Source: Bacteroidetes bacterium QS_8_68_28
Lineage (GTDB): Bacteria; Bacteroidota; Rhodothermia; Rhodothermales; Salinibacteraceae
Direction of reading: 5' to 3'
DNA length: 48,029 nucleotides
NCBI GenBank assembly: GCA_003022485.1
Contig: PXTS01000019.1
Location: 1-48,029, forward strand
A program made the position numbers and the translations under genes. The notes beneath the pieces are model-generated. The model saw nothing but the letters and a program-made list of their open reading frames with translations, ran no database searches and had not been told where the DNA came from. This document shows, in pieces, positions 8,730-16,465 of this stretch (position 1 is the first letter of the stretch; each line of letters starts with the position of its first letter).

Positions 8730-9017
8730 TCACGTCTTTGCGCTCGGGGAGGTAGGGCCGCCGGGCGGGTAGAGCCGCGTAGCTGCGTACGTCAGCGCGA
8801 CGAGCGCCGCGGTCACGAGGATGCCCACCCACAGCGTGTAGGGAACGCCTCCGATCATCGGCTCATACGTGCCGGCGGGAATGACCAGCGGCGTGAAGGC
8901 GGCGAGGCAAAGCAGCACGGCGGCGATCCACGTCACGCGCCAGAGCGTGCGCCGCCGCGAGCGGCCGGAGGCGGTGCTCGGGGACCCGTCGTGCGGGACG
9001 GGGGGGCGGTTTTCCAT
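8730..9017 (-). CDS. Small two-span membrane protein, DUF3311-like symporter partner
   Basis: The 95-residue product has a charged N-terminus, a first membrane segment (VTWIAAVLLCLAAFTPLVIP), a short loop with Y-P-M-I-G-G-V-P-Y and a second segment (LWVGILVTAALVALTYAATRLY). Size, the P-x-x-Y then G-x-P-x-x-x-W pattern, and position just before an SSS symporter match the DUF3311 group, which is usually encoded beside such symporters and is presumed to help them. There are 163 bp between this stop and the symporter start, and about 50 bp to the oxidoreductase gene upstream. Confidence 0.75.
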   Translation of the reverse strand: MENRPPVPHDGSPSTASGRSRRRTLWRVTWIAAVLLCLAAFTPLVIPAGTYEPMIGGVPYTLWVGILVTAALVALTYAATRLYPPGGPTSPSAKT

Positions 9018-9068
9018 CGGAGAAGGGGTTTCGTGCAGAGGTGAGGGAAGTGAGCAGCCGTTCGCGCG

Positions 9069-10304
9069 TTACGACGCCGAGGCCGCGACGGTCGTCTGCC
9101 GCCCATCCGCTGGCGGGGCGCCGCCGCTGGTGTCGAGGGCCGGCACGTCCACCCACGCGCGGTTTTCGGAGGACTCGTAGCCCTTCTGCGCGAGCTGCAC
9201 GCCTTTGGCGCCTTCGAGCAGGTCGTAGGCGAAGGGCTCGCCCGCGTCCACGCTCTGCAGAAAGAGCTCCCACTCGGTGCGAAAAGCGTTTTTGTACTCC
9301 TGCTGCGCGGGCACCTCCAGCCAGTCTTCCATGAAGGAGTGCTCCAGCGGCGCGTCGGGGTTCCAGACTGGCTTGGGCGTGGCCGAGAGCGGCTGCGCGT
9401 AGCATGTGCGCAGGCCCGCCACTGCCGATCCGTCCGTCCCGTCCACTTGAATCGTCAGAAGGTCGTCGCGGCGCACGCGCGTCGTCCAGCTCGAATTGAA
9501 CTGCGCGGTGACGCCGCCCTCGAGCTCGAAGATGGCGTAGGCCGCGTCGTCGGCGGTGGCCTCGTAGGGCTCGCCCGCTTCGTCGTAGCGACGCGGGACC
9601 TCAGTTCTTGCCCGGGCGAACAGTCCCTCCACCCCGCCGAAGAGGTGGTCGAGCACGTAGCGCCAGTGGCAGAACATGTCGAAGACGATGCCGCCGCCGT
9701 CTTCGGCGCGGTAGTTCCACGAAGGCCGTTGCGCAGGCGCGCTCTCGCCGGTGAAAACCCAGTAGCCGAAGTCGCCTCTTGCCGACAGGATCTCCCCGAA
9801 AAAGTCCTCGGCGATGAGCCGCCGCAGCTTCTGGATGCCCGGCAGCCAGAGCTTGTCCTGCACGATGCCGTGTACCACGCCGGCGTCTTCGGCCCGGCGG
9901 TAGAGGTCGAGCGCGCGCTCGGTGGAAAGGGCCGACGGTTTTTCGCAGTAGACGTGCTTGCCGGCGTCGAGCGCCTTCGACACGCTGGGATGGCGCAACT
10001 CGGTGATCTGCGCGTCGAAGTAGATCTCGTTGTCCTCGTCGGCGAGGGCCTCGTCGAGGTCGGTCGTCCAGGCGTCCACGCCGGTCTCGTCTGCAAGGCG
10101 GCGCAGCTTGTCGGGATTGCGGCCTACCAGCACCGGCTCGGGCACGAGGCGCCCGTCGCCGCCCGCCGGGACGCCGCCGGCTTCGATGATCGGTAGAATC
10201 GAACGCTTTAGGTGCTGGTTGGTACCCATCCGACCCGTCACCCCGTTCATGATAACGCCGATGCGGCGGGGGGAAGCGTTGGTATCGCTGCTCATGCGTG
10301 CCAA
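9069..10304 (-). CDS. Gfo/Idh/MocA family oxidoreductase
   Basis: The product is up to 411 residues; ATGs at 10304 and 10295 are both possible. The N-terminal Rossmann fold binds NAD(P) (RIGVIMNGVTGRMGTNQHL), which departs from the usual G-x-G-x-x-G by inserting an extended loop. The family signature HVYCEKPSAL gives the EKP lysine at about residue 124. The C-terminal half has the substrate-pocket elements GGGIVFDMFCHWRYVLDHLFG with the usual Asp and His. Enzymes of this family oxidise or epimerise sugars, inositols or their derivatives in the cytoplasm. Its place in the symporter and dehydrogenase cluster suggests catabolism of the imported sugar. A decayed alpha-galactosidase begins only 10 bp upstream of its start. 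Confidence 0.9.
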   Translation of the reverse strand: MARMSSDTNASPRRIGVIMNGVTGRMGTNQHLKRSILPIIEAGGVPAGGDGRLVPEPVLVGRNPDKLRRLADETGVDAWTTDLDEALADEDNEIYFDAQITELRHPSVSKALDAGKHVYCEKPSALSTERALDLYRRAEDAGVVHGIVQDKLWLPGIQKLRRLIAEDFFGEILSARGDFGYWVFTGESAPAQRPSWNYRAEDGGGIVFDMFCHWRYVLDHLFGGVEGLFARARTEVPRRYDEAGEPYEATADDAAYAIFELEGGVTAQFNSSWTTRVRRDDLLTIQVDGTDGSAVAGLRTCYAQPLSATPKPVWNPDAPLEHSFMEDWLEVPAQQEYKNAFRTEWELFLQSVDAGEPFAYDLLEGAKGVQLAQKGYESSENRAWVDVPALDTSGGAPPADGRQTTVAASAS

Positions 10305-10314
10305 AAAGGTTCTA

Positions 10315-10670
10315 TCAAGAGAGACGTTTGATTCGGGAGACTTTCAGCGGCTTGCGCCACACTTCCAGGTCCCCTTCGTTGCGGGCTTTCCGGCCCTGCC
10401 GCTCCAACGAATCCTGGTTGACGGCGATCCCCTCCTCGCTCGTTGGTCAAGATGCGGCGCGTGGGGTCGCTCATAGTGCGCAGGTCGTTGCCGGCCAACA
10501 GCGGCGCGGCCAGCACGGCTTACGGGCCGAAGTGCGCCCTTCTTTATGGATCTTTTTTCGCGTCCTCAACCTCCAGCATGTCCGGGTCGTTCCAGCGTCC
10601 CGGCCCGGCGTGTTCGGCCAGCCCCACCTGTTTGTCCAGAATCTACGTGACCGTCTGCTTCCAGTCGGCA
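10315..10670 (-). pseudogene. Decayed GH27 alpha-galactosidase, C-terminal remnant
   Basis: Read on the minus strand in pieces, this stretch gives ADWKQTVT, a TAG stop (10643-10645), then ILDKQVGLAEHAGPGRWNDP followed by DMLEV, a degenerate part, a TAA stop (10520-10522), AVLAAPLLAGNDLRTMSDP then TRRILTNE, a frameshift, and AVNQDSLERQGRKARNEGDLEVW ending at a TGA (10315-10317). WNDPDMLEV and LAAPLLAGNDLR are signature stretches of glycoside hydrolase family 27 near and after the acid/base aspartate. The N-terminal two thirds with the nucleophile aspartate are missing. At least two stops and two frame changes make this a true relic rather than one sequencing slip. It suggests the locus once handled alpha-galactosides. 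Confidence 0.85.
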
Positions 10671-10767
10671 AATCTTTCGTGGCAGGAACGCGCGAAGCAG
10701 GGTCCGTCGGGCATTTTCTTCGAAGGGGAGAGTGCGGAACGAGGAGAGCGGGAACGAGCAGCGCGCG

Positions 10768-11393
10768 CTACTTGCCGGGCGCGGCGGCTTCCGCGCCGTA
10801 TACCTCGATCCAGTCGATGCGGGTGGAGGCCGCGCTGGCACGCGCGCCCCCTCGGTCATCGTTTCGATGTCGAGTGATCGCCACTGAAGCGACTGCACGA
10901 GGAAAGCGCGCGTGTGCCACATGCCAGCCAGCGCGTCGGCCTGCTCACTGACGAGCCAGGAGCCGTCAGCGCGCTTCACGATGAGACGGATGCGGCGAAA
11001 GCCCGACGGGCGGCTACGCCACTCGACGCGCGCGGCCGCCCCCGAGAGGTCCGCCAGCGCCCCTTCGCGGCTGAGCGCGACAGCCCACGTCCCGTTGCAG
11101 CGCCCGCTCCACACGTAGTACGGGTCCAGCGGCGGGTCTTCGTGGTGACTCTTCTTGACACACGTCGGCCCGTTCCCATACAGGTGCAAATTCAGATCGG
11201 GATTCGCCACGTGGTCGGGCGTGATGGGCAGGGCCGGCGGCGTCTCGGCCCAGTCCTCGCGGAAAAACAGATCGGAGTCGCGGTCCTGCGCCGGCGCGGT
11301 GGTCACGCTGGCAAAGGGCGCCAGAAGCGCGAGGACGAGCGCCGCGCGCAGAGCGCGACCACCGGCGGCGGGGTTCTTTTTGCTTCCGTTCAT
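10768..11393 (-). pseudogene. Secreted protein of the sugar locus, frameshifted near its end
   Basis: From the ATG at 11393 the product has a signal peptide (ALRAALVLALLAPFASVTTAPAQD). The mature part, DLFFREDWAETPPALPITPDHV onwards, is beta-rich and includes an SGRCNGTWAVAL stretch and two cysteines, so it may be a lectin-like sandwich. The frame runs off after TMTEGAR. Adding one base to the run of five C on the plus strand (10847-10851) restores ASAASTRIDWIEVYGAEAAA and a stop at 10768-10770, a typical ending for such domains, giving about 208 residues. I know no function; its position before the GH27 relic and the oxidoreductase suggests binding or processing of extracellular sugar. The break is in a homopolymer, so it may be a sequencing error. 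Confidence 0.65.
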
Positions 11394-11487
11394 CAGGTTC
11401 ACCATGGGCGAGCTTCCACTTGCGTTGCGTTTCTGGCGCCGGTGCTGTCCTGAAGCGACTCGATAAAGAGCACCAGCGACTCGACGG

Positions 11488-11511
11488 TCCTTATTCGTTT
11501 CCTTATTCGTT
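11488..11511. repeat. 12-bp tandem duplication across the SPOR-gene stop codon
   Basis: TCCTTATTCGTT is repeated perfectly twice (11488-11499, 11500-11511). On the minus strand each copy is AACGAATAAGGA. The TAA of the first translated copy (11503-11505) ends the SPOR protein and the second copy carries another TAA in the same frame. Confidence 0.9.
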
Positions 11512-12579
11512 CAGGAAAAAGAGCGCACAGACGCGGGCGTTCTGCTCGCGAGCGGTAGGCCGGGCAAGGAACGCGGCGCGCGCGGTGGCTGCCTGCGTCG
11601 GAGCCGCGCGGCGCAGGGAGCGGTCGTCAGCGTTGCCGAGCTTCTGGGCCCGGTCTTCCTCGACTGCTCCCCGGTAGCGCACCGCCTGCCCCCCGGTGCC
11701 CACGTAGTCGAAGCCCGGCTGGTCGAGCGTTTGGGGCGTGCCGCCCGGCAACGCGAGGCGCCCCAGCAGCGTAAAGCGCGCCACGCGCCCCCCGTCGTAG
11801 AGCGCGAGCTGGTCTTCGACGACGTACCGGGAGAGCCCGCGCGCCCGGCTGAACGTCTCGACGGCCTCCCCGTGGTCGGCGACCGTCTCGCTGGTGTCCT
11901 TGACGAAGACGCGCGCGGCACGGCCGTACTCCAGGCCCCCCTCCGCTTCGCGCACGCCCGTGACGCGCTCGATCACGGCGGGGGCGTCGCGGCCCGGAGC
12001 GTAGACGCGCAACGTGACCGGCTGCCCGGCAGTAGCGGCGCGCCCCTCGGCGGGCATCAAGAGCGCCACGAAGGCGTTCTCGCGCCCCAGCAGGAAGCGC
12101 GGCGCCTGCGGGCGCAACGATACCACGTCGGTCTGGACGGCGCGCACGACACGCCCGAAGGCCGCGCGCTCGGCGGCGCGAGCCGGGACGAGCCAGGCGT
12201 CGGTCGAATCGGACCGGCAGCGGGCGAACGCCTGGGCCGCCGCGCGGCTCGGGAAAGGCCCCAAGCGCAGGCGGTGGTAGATCGTGTCGCTGCGTGTGAC
12301 CTGAGTGCGGTAGGCCGGCATCCCACGCCGCCGCAGCGAGTCGAGCTGGGCGGCGACCCGATCCGCCTCCGGCGAGGCGTTGATCTGAAGCGCGTACGGG
12401 TCGCGCAGGGGCGGCCCCTGCTCCGCCGGGCCGGACTGCGCGCAGGCCGGCGTGAGGCCCCCTCCGCCAATGAGCAGCGCGAGCACGGTCCCCAGCAACC
12501 CCCCGATGCGGACCGCCCATCGCCGGATGGAACTCGCTGGGAGCGCCAACAAGACCGCTGCGGAAACGGACGCCGACAT
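11503..12579 (-). CDS. Exported SPOR-domain protein
   Basis: The 358-residue product starts at the ATG at 12579 with an n-region (ASSIRRWAVR) and hydrophobic core (IGGLLGTVLALLIGGGGL) ending at ACAQ, which is a signal peptide or, if the Cys is used, a weak lipobox. Residues about 60-130 read as a SPOR domain: YALQINASPEADRVAAQLDS, GMPAYRTQV, YHRLRLGPFPSRAAAQAFA. SPOR domains bind denuded peptidoglycan at division sites. The C-terminal two thirds form an unnamed beta-rich domain (FLLGRENAFVALLMPAEG, VRYRGAVEEDRAQ). The frame stays open to 13620, but that part is antisense to the epimerase gene and is rejected. It is divergent from the epimerase with a gap of about 147 bp. Confidence 0.8.
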   Translation of the reverse strand: MSASVSAAVLLALPASSIRRWAVRIGGLLGTVLALLIGGGGLTPACAQSGPAEQGPPLRDPYALQINASPEADRVAAQLDSLRRRGMPAYRTQVTRSDTIYHRLRLGPFPSRAAAQAFARCRSDSTDAWLVPARAAERAAFGRVVRAVQTDVVSLRPQAPRFLLGRENAFVALLMPAEGRAATAGQPVTLRVYAPGRDAPAVIERVTGVREAEGGLEYGRAARVFVKDTSETVADHGEAVETFSRARGLSRYVVEDQLALYDGGRVARFTLLGRLALPGGTPQTLDQPGFDYVGTGGQAVRYRGAVEEDRAQKLGNADDRSLRRAAPTQAATARAAFLARPTAREQNARVCALFFLNE

Positions 12580-12726
12580 AGCAGGCGTGAAGATATGAAA
12601 AGAAGCAAGGGACCGGCTCGTACCTCGGGCCGCGCGCGTCGTTTCTACGCGCCCCGCCTTTCCCCAAAGGCGCGAACAAAAACAGTCGGAACGCCATTTT
12701 TTTGAAACTGGCTCTCGTCGAAAATC

Positions 12727-13773
12727 GTGCTTTCCTGCCGCCCACTTCAGCTTCTGCTCCAGACGCCCTTCCGTACGGCCCACGGCACCGACCGGGCGCG
12801 CACCAACGCGCTCGTCGAACTGACCGACGCGGACGAGCGCTCGTTTTTCGGCGAAGGGGCGCTGCCGCCGTACTACCCGCACGACGTGGCGGACGTGCAC
12901 GACTACGTCAAGGCGCTCGATGCGGCGGCACTGCTCGACCGCCCGCCCTTCGCCCTGGAGGCTGCGCTCGCGCGCCTCCCCGAGGGGCCGCCGCCTGCCC
13001 GCTGCGCCGTGGACCTCGCGCTGCATGACCGCTGGGCCCGCCACCTGGGCCGCCCGCTCTATGAGCTGCTGGGCCTCGATCCCTCGGATGCGCCGCCGTC
13101 GAGCGTCACGCTCTCCCTCACGGGCGACCTCGAGGCCCTGCGCGAGAAGGCCCGGGCCGAACGCGAGCGTCCCGTTCTCAAGCTCAAGCTGGGCGCCGGC
13201 GCCATCGAGCAGGACGAACGCGCCGTCCGCACCGTGCAGGAGGAAACCGACGCCGCCCTCGGCGTGGACGCCAACGAGGCGTGGACCGTCGAGGAAGCCG
13301 CCGCGCTCATTCCGCACCTGCCGGACTTGCTTTTCGTCGAGGAGCCGATCCGGGAGCGCAGCCCCTCGGCGTGGCAGTCGCTCGCGGGGCGACTGCAAGG
13401 CGAGGGGCCGCACGCCCCCCTCATCGCCGACGAAAGCATCCAGCGTCCCGCCGACATCACCCGCCTGGCCCCTTCGGTGGACGGGGCGAACGTCAAGATC
13501 GCCAAAGCGGGCGGAATCGCCGGGGCACGCCGGTGGATCGCCGTCGCGCGGGCGCTGGGCCTGAAGGTGCTCCTCGGCTGCATGATCGAAAGCAGCCTCG
13601 CCGTCACCGCCGCCACGCACCTGGCCCCGAAGGCCGACTTCACCGACCTCGACGGGGCCCGCTCACTGGCGGAGGACCCGTTCGCGGGCGCACGGATCGA
13701 CGCGGACGGACAGCTTTCGCTCCCCGAGCGGCCCGGGCTGGGAGCCGCGCCCGCACGATCGTCGCAACGCTGA
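12727..13773 (+). CDS. Dipeptide epimerase (enolase superfamily)
   Basis: The product is 348 residues from a GTG start at 12727. It has the enolase-superfamily layout with a small N-terminal capping domain (LLLQTPFRTAHGTDRART) and a TIM-like barrel. Seen residues are the K-x-K pair in VLKLKLGAG, the metal ligands in GVDANEAW, VEEPI and ADESI, the second lysine in NVKIAKAGG, and the specificity loop GCMIESSLAVTAA followed by FTDLDGA, where the Asp-x-Asp motif holds the alpha-amino group of the substrate. These last two mark the L-Ala-D/L-Glu (dipeptide) epimerase subgroup, which recycles murein peptides. It starts divergently from the SPOR gene, also a cell-wall protein, and ends 8 bp before the convergent quinone oxidoreductase. 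Confidence 0.88.
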   Translation: MLSCRPLQLLLQTPFRTAHGTDRARTNALVELTDADERSFFGEGALPPYYPHDVADVHDYVKALDAAALLDRPPFALEAALARLPEGPPPARCAVDLALHDRWARHLGRPLYELLGLDPSDAPPSSVTLSLTGDLEALREKARAERERPVLKLKLGAGAIEQDERAVRTVQEETDAALGVDANEAWTVEEAAALIPHLPDLLFVEEPIRERSPSAWQSLAGRLQGEGPHAPLIADESIQRPADITRLAPSVDGANVKIAKAGGIAGARRWIAVARALGLKVLLGCMIESSLAVTAATHLAPKADFTDLDGARSLAEDPFAGARIDADGQLSLPERPGLGAAPARSSQR

Positions 13774-13781
13774 ACGGCGGC

Positions 13782-14771
13782 TCACATGCCGCCGCCCACG
13801 CGCAAGACCAGCTTGCCCGCGTTCTCGTTGGCCTCCATGCGGCGGTGCGCCTCCACCGCGTCGTCCCAGTCGTAGACGCGGTCGGTGACCGGGCGCAGCG
13901 TGCCCTCCTCGAAAAGCGGCAGCGCGTAGGCGGCAAATTCCTGCGAGAGGCGAACCTTGTAGCCCTGGGCGCGGGAACGGAGCGTCGTAGCTTTCAGATG
14001 CACGCGCTTGGCCATGAGCGCGCGCAGGCTCACCTCCTCGACGGTCGCGCCGCCGAGGGTGGCGAGCTGGATGACGCGCCCGTCGGTCCGCAGCGACTGA
14101 ATGTTCTTTTGGAAATAGGGGGCCCCGATGAAGTCGAGAATCACGTCCACGCCCGCTCCGCCCGTGAGCTCCTTGACGCGCGCGGCGAAGTCCTCACTCC
14201 GGTAGTCGATGGCGGCCCGCGCGCCGAGCTCGCGGCACAGGTCATGCTTCGGCGCCGAGGCGGTCACCAGCACCTCCGCCCCCGCCTCGACGGCGAGCTG
14301 GATAGCAGCAGTGCCGACCCCGCTGGCCCCGGCGTGGACCAGCGCGCGCTCGCCTCGCTTCAACTCGCCCAGCCAGTGGAGCGCCTGGTAGGCCGTCAGG
14401 AAAACCTCGGGGACGGCTGCTGCCTCCTCGAAGGAAAGCGCCTCGGGAATCGGCATCGCCTCTTCGTGGTGGATGGTCGTGCGCTCGGCGTAGCCGCCGC
14501 CGGCGAGGAGGCCGAAGACGCGGTCGCCCGCCGCCCAGCCGGCGCACTCGGCGCCCGCCTCGGCGACGACGCCGGCCATTTCCAGTCCCAGGATCGCGCT
14601 CGCCCCCTCGGGCACGGGGTAATTGCCGCGCCGCTGCATCGTGTCGGCGCGGTTGAGGGCGGTGGCGTGCACGTCCACCAGCAGCTCGTCCGGCGCGGGC
14701 GTGGGATCGGGGTGCTCCCCGAGTGTGAGGTGTTCGGGGTCGCCTTCTTTTTCAACGAGAATAGCTCGCAT
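13782..14771 (-). CDS. NAD(P)H quinone oxidoreductase (zinc-free MDR family, PIG3-like)
   Basis: This 329-residue protein starts at the ATG at 14771. Features are the MDR catalytic domain (MRAILVEKEGDPEHLTLGE; ATALNRADTMQRRGNYPVP, the ALNRAD stretch typical of quinone reductases), GLEMAGVV, VPEVFLTAYQALHWL, and the Rossmann motif VHAGASGVGTAAIQLA near residue 150. Cysteine zinc ligands are absent, as expected for this subgroup. The PIG3-type signature FQKNIQSLRTDGR is present. The family reduces quinones or alkenals with NADPH. The frame extends upstream through a 19-bp triplicated repeat, but the domain begins exactly at this ATG. The NRDE gene lies upstream on the same strand about 100 bp away, with the repeat in between. 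Confidence 0.93.
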   Translation of the reverse strand: MRAILVEKEGDPEHLTLGEHPDPTPAPDELLVDVHATALNRADTMQRRGNYPVPEGASAILGLEMAGVVAEAGAECAGWAAGDRVFGLLAGGGYAERTTIHHEEAMPIPEALSFEEAAAVPEVFLTAYQALHWLGELKRGERALVHAGASGVGTAAIQLAVEAGAEVLVTASAPKHDLCRELGARAAIDYRSEDFAARVKELTGGAGVDVILDFIGAPYFQKNIQSLRTDGRVIQLATLGGATVEEVSLRALMAKRVHLKATTLRSRAQGYKVRLSQEFAAYALPLFEEGTLRPVTDRVYDWDDAVEAHRRMEANENAGKLVLRVGGGM

Positions 14772-14794
14772 AGGCTTCGCGGTTTCGGATTCGG

Positions 14795-14851
14795 AGGTGC
14801 TGCGGTACTGACGAGGTGCTGCGGTACTGACCGGGTGCTGCGGTACTGACC
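14795..14851. repeat. 19-bp tandem repeat, three copies
   Basis: Three adjacent copies of RGGTGCTGCGGTACTGACS (14795-14813, 14814-14832, 14833-14851) differ at only one or two positions. They lie 24 bp upstream of the quinone oxidoreductase start and downstream of the NRDE gene. There are no spacers, so this is not a CRISPR array. Each copy carries a short GTAC palindrome. Confidence 0.95.
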
Positions 14852-14874
14852 GGGTACATGGGGCGCGGCGTTGC

Positions 14875-15705
14875 TCACGGCGCGGGCCGCGCAGGCACCG
14901 GCTCGATCTGGAACGAGAAGCGGCGGTCCGCCGGCGAGGATTCCTCTTCGAAGGAGCGCCCGGTGGCGAAGGAGCGCTCAACGAACGTCACCGCGCCGGA
15001 GCGCCCGACGAGAAGCGCCGTCGAGGAGCGCGTGCCGTAGCCGTCGGTCTGGATGAAGACGGGCGAGAGCGCGCGCTCCAGATCGGGGGGAACGCCGGTG
15101 TCGGGAAGGGCGTCGGCGGGGGCGGGCGTGCGGTCGTCCAGCAGGCGGAGGAGCGCCTCGGGAGAGATTCGGTTCTCGTCGAGGAGGCGTTCCAGGCCGG
15201 CGGTCGCGCGCTCGACCTTCGGCCAGGGCGTATCGAGCGAAGCGTTGCTGAGGCCGTGCACGCCCGGCGCGACGGGCACCGGCGGGACGTCGTCGTGGGT
15301 AGAGAAGTGCGCCAGGCGCGGCTCTTCCGTCCCGAAGGTGCCGGCCAGCAGGTTGAAGCCGTTGTAGCGGCCCGCCCGCTCGGACAGTGCGGTGAGGAAG
15401 GCGCGCGGCGAGCGCTCGTCGGTGAGGAAGGCTTTCACCAGGCCGCCTCGGCTGGGGACATTCGTGCGGCGCTCGCCCTGCTGCTCAGCAACGGCGCGCA
15501 CGTTGGTCAGCGCGGCGAAGCGCCCGCCGCGCGTGACGCCCATCCAGGTGCCGCCGGCCCGTTCGTCGCGCCCGGCCAAGAGGCCCGGCGTGCCCTCCCA
15601 GAAGTGCGCCGGCGTCGTGGGGCGGTCGTAAAACTCGTCCCGGTTGGCCGCCAGCACGAGCGCGCACTCGGGGTGCGCATCAAAAGCAAAAGCGATCAAA
15701 CACAT
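14875..15705 (-). CDS. NRDE family protein (TANGO2-like)
   Basis: The 276-residue protein begins MCLIAFAFDAHPECALVLAA and continues with the eponymous NRDE in ANRDEFYDRPT. Cys2 is the conserved residue that would act as an N-terminal nucleophile in related Ntn hydrolases if the methionine is removed. Other family parts are AGRDERAGGTWMGV, FAALTNVR and YNGFNLLAG, the serine/asparagine pair in HGLSNASLDTPWPKV, and the late TDGYGTRSSTALLV. Length matches the family. Eukaryotic TANGO2 is linked to lipid or haem handling, but the bacterial role is not established. It starts 8 bp after the stop of the methyltransferase gene on the same strand, so the two are probably cotranscribed. Confidence 0.92.
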   Translation of the reverse strand: MCLIAFAFDAHPECALVLAANRDEFYDRPTTPAHFWEGTPGLLAGRDERAGGTWMGVTRGGRFAALTNVRAVAEQQGERRTNVPSRGGLVKAFLTDERSPRAFLTALSERAGRYNGFNLLAGTFGTEEPRLAHFSTHDDVPPVPVAPGVHGLSNASLDTPWPKVERATAGLERLLDENRISPEALLRLLDDRTPAPADALPDTGVPPDLERALSPVFIQTDGYGTRSSTALLVGRSGAVTFVERSFATGRSFEEESSPADRRFSFQIEPVPARPAP

Positions 15706-15713
15706 TTGCGGTC

Positions 15714-16337
15714 TTAGATGCGGGTTTTGGATGGGCTGCTCGACAGGCGGCCTGCTTTTGGAGCGCCCGCCGTTTTTTCAACGACCACGAGCCGCGGAGG
15801 ATCGTTCTTATGGTTCAACAATCGGTATTCGAAGACACGGAAGCGCGCCTGCGGGAGCGCCTCGGCCCATCGGCGGACGGCCTGCGTCTCCTCGGCCCCG
15901 CCGGGGTGGCCGCGATAGCAGACGACCGTCATTGCGCCGCCCTCGGCCAGAAGCGCGGCGGCGGCGCGGAGCGCGGGAAGCGTGGTATCCGGCGTGGTGG
16001 TGCGCGTCTTGTTCGAACTGCCGGGCAGATAGCCGAGGTTGAACATCACCGCTCGTGCGCGCCCCTCGACCTCCGGCGGAAGCGCGCTCTGCATCGTCTC
16101 GTGGCCTTGCTCAAGGAGCGTCACGCGCTCGCCCAAGCCGCGCTCGTCGAGGCGGCGGCGCGTGGAGCGCAGCGCCTGGGGTTGCACGTCGAAGGCCCAC
16201 ACGCGCCCCTCGGCCCCCACCGCGTCGGCGAGGGCACAGGTGTCGTGCCCGTTGCCCGCCGTCGCATCGACAGCCCAGTCGCCGGGCGCCAGCGCGCGGC
16301 GAGCGACCCGGTGCGCAAAGTCCAGAATGCTCTCCAC
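15714..16337 (-). CDS. Class I SAM-dependent methyltransferase, MnmM (YtqB)-like
   Basis: The product has 207 residues from the ATG at 16337. Motif I is WAVDATAGNGHDTCALADAV, the acidic end of motif II is VWAFDVQPQAL, and motif IV is MFNLGYLPGSSNKTRTTTPD. The NLGYLPG..K...T..TT arrangement is characteristic of the YtqB group, whose members MnmM methylate 5-aminomethyl-2-thiouridine at the tRNA wobble position. The late VVCYRGHPGGAEE and the FRVFEYRLLNHKNDPPRLVV ending also fit. Length is slightly above the usual 190. It overlaps nothing, lies 8 bp before the NRDE gene and is divergent from aroB across about 128 bp. Confidence 0.85.
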   Translation of the reverse strand: MESILDFAHRVARRALAPGDWAVDATAGNGHDTCALADAVGAEGRVWAFDVQPQALRSTRRRLDERGLGERVTLLEQGHETMQSALPPEVEGRARAVMFNLGYLPGSSNKTRTTTPDTTLPALRAAAALLAEGGAMTVVCYRGHPGGAEETQAVRRWAEALPQARFRVFEYRLLNHKNDPPRLVVVEKTAGAPKAGRLSSSPSKTRI

Positions 16338-16465
16338 TTTTTGCCGAACGAGTTGGGCGGTACGACCTCACGTGTTGCGCGAACTGATCTATTTATTTTC
16401 GGCGGATCTCTCCGCCCCTCGAAAGGATACGTAACGGCCCCTGCAATCGCCACCCCCCCTGCCCC
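16338..16465. promoter_or_regulatory. Divergent promoter region between the methyltransferase and aroB
   Basis: These 128 bases separate two divergent starts and must hold at least two promoters. AT-rich tracts occur at 16336-16343 and 16384-16397 (CTGATCTATTTATTTT) in otherwise GC-rich DNA. The second resembles the AT-rich -7 region of Bacteroidota promoters, but exact boxes cannot be assigned. The small inverted repeat GGCGGA..TCCGCC at 16399-16415 may be an operator or chance. Confidence 0.35.

Noticed and set aside
12580-13620. Upstream extension of the SPOR gene frame
   Set aside because: The signal peptide begins at 12579; the extension is antisense to the epimerase and lacks any conserved part.
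14795-14851. Three regular 19-bp repeats as a CRISPR array
   Set aside because: The copies are adjacent with no spacers and there are no cas genes in the window.
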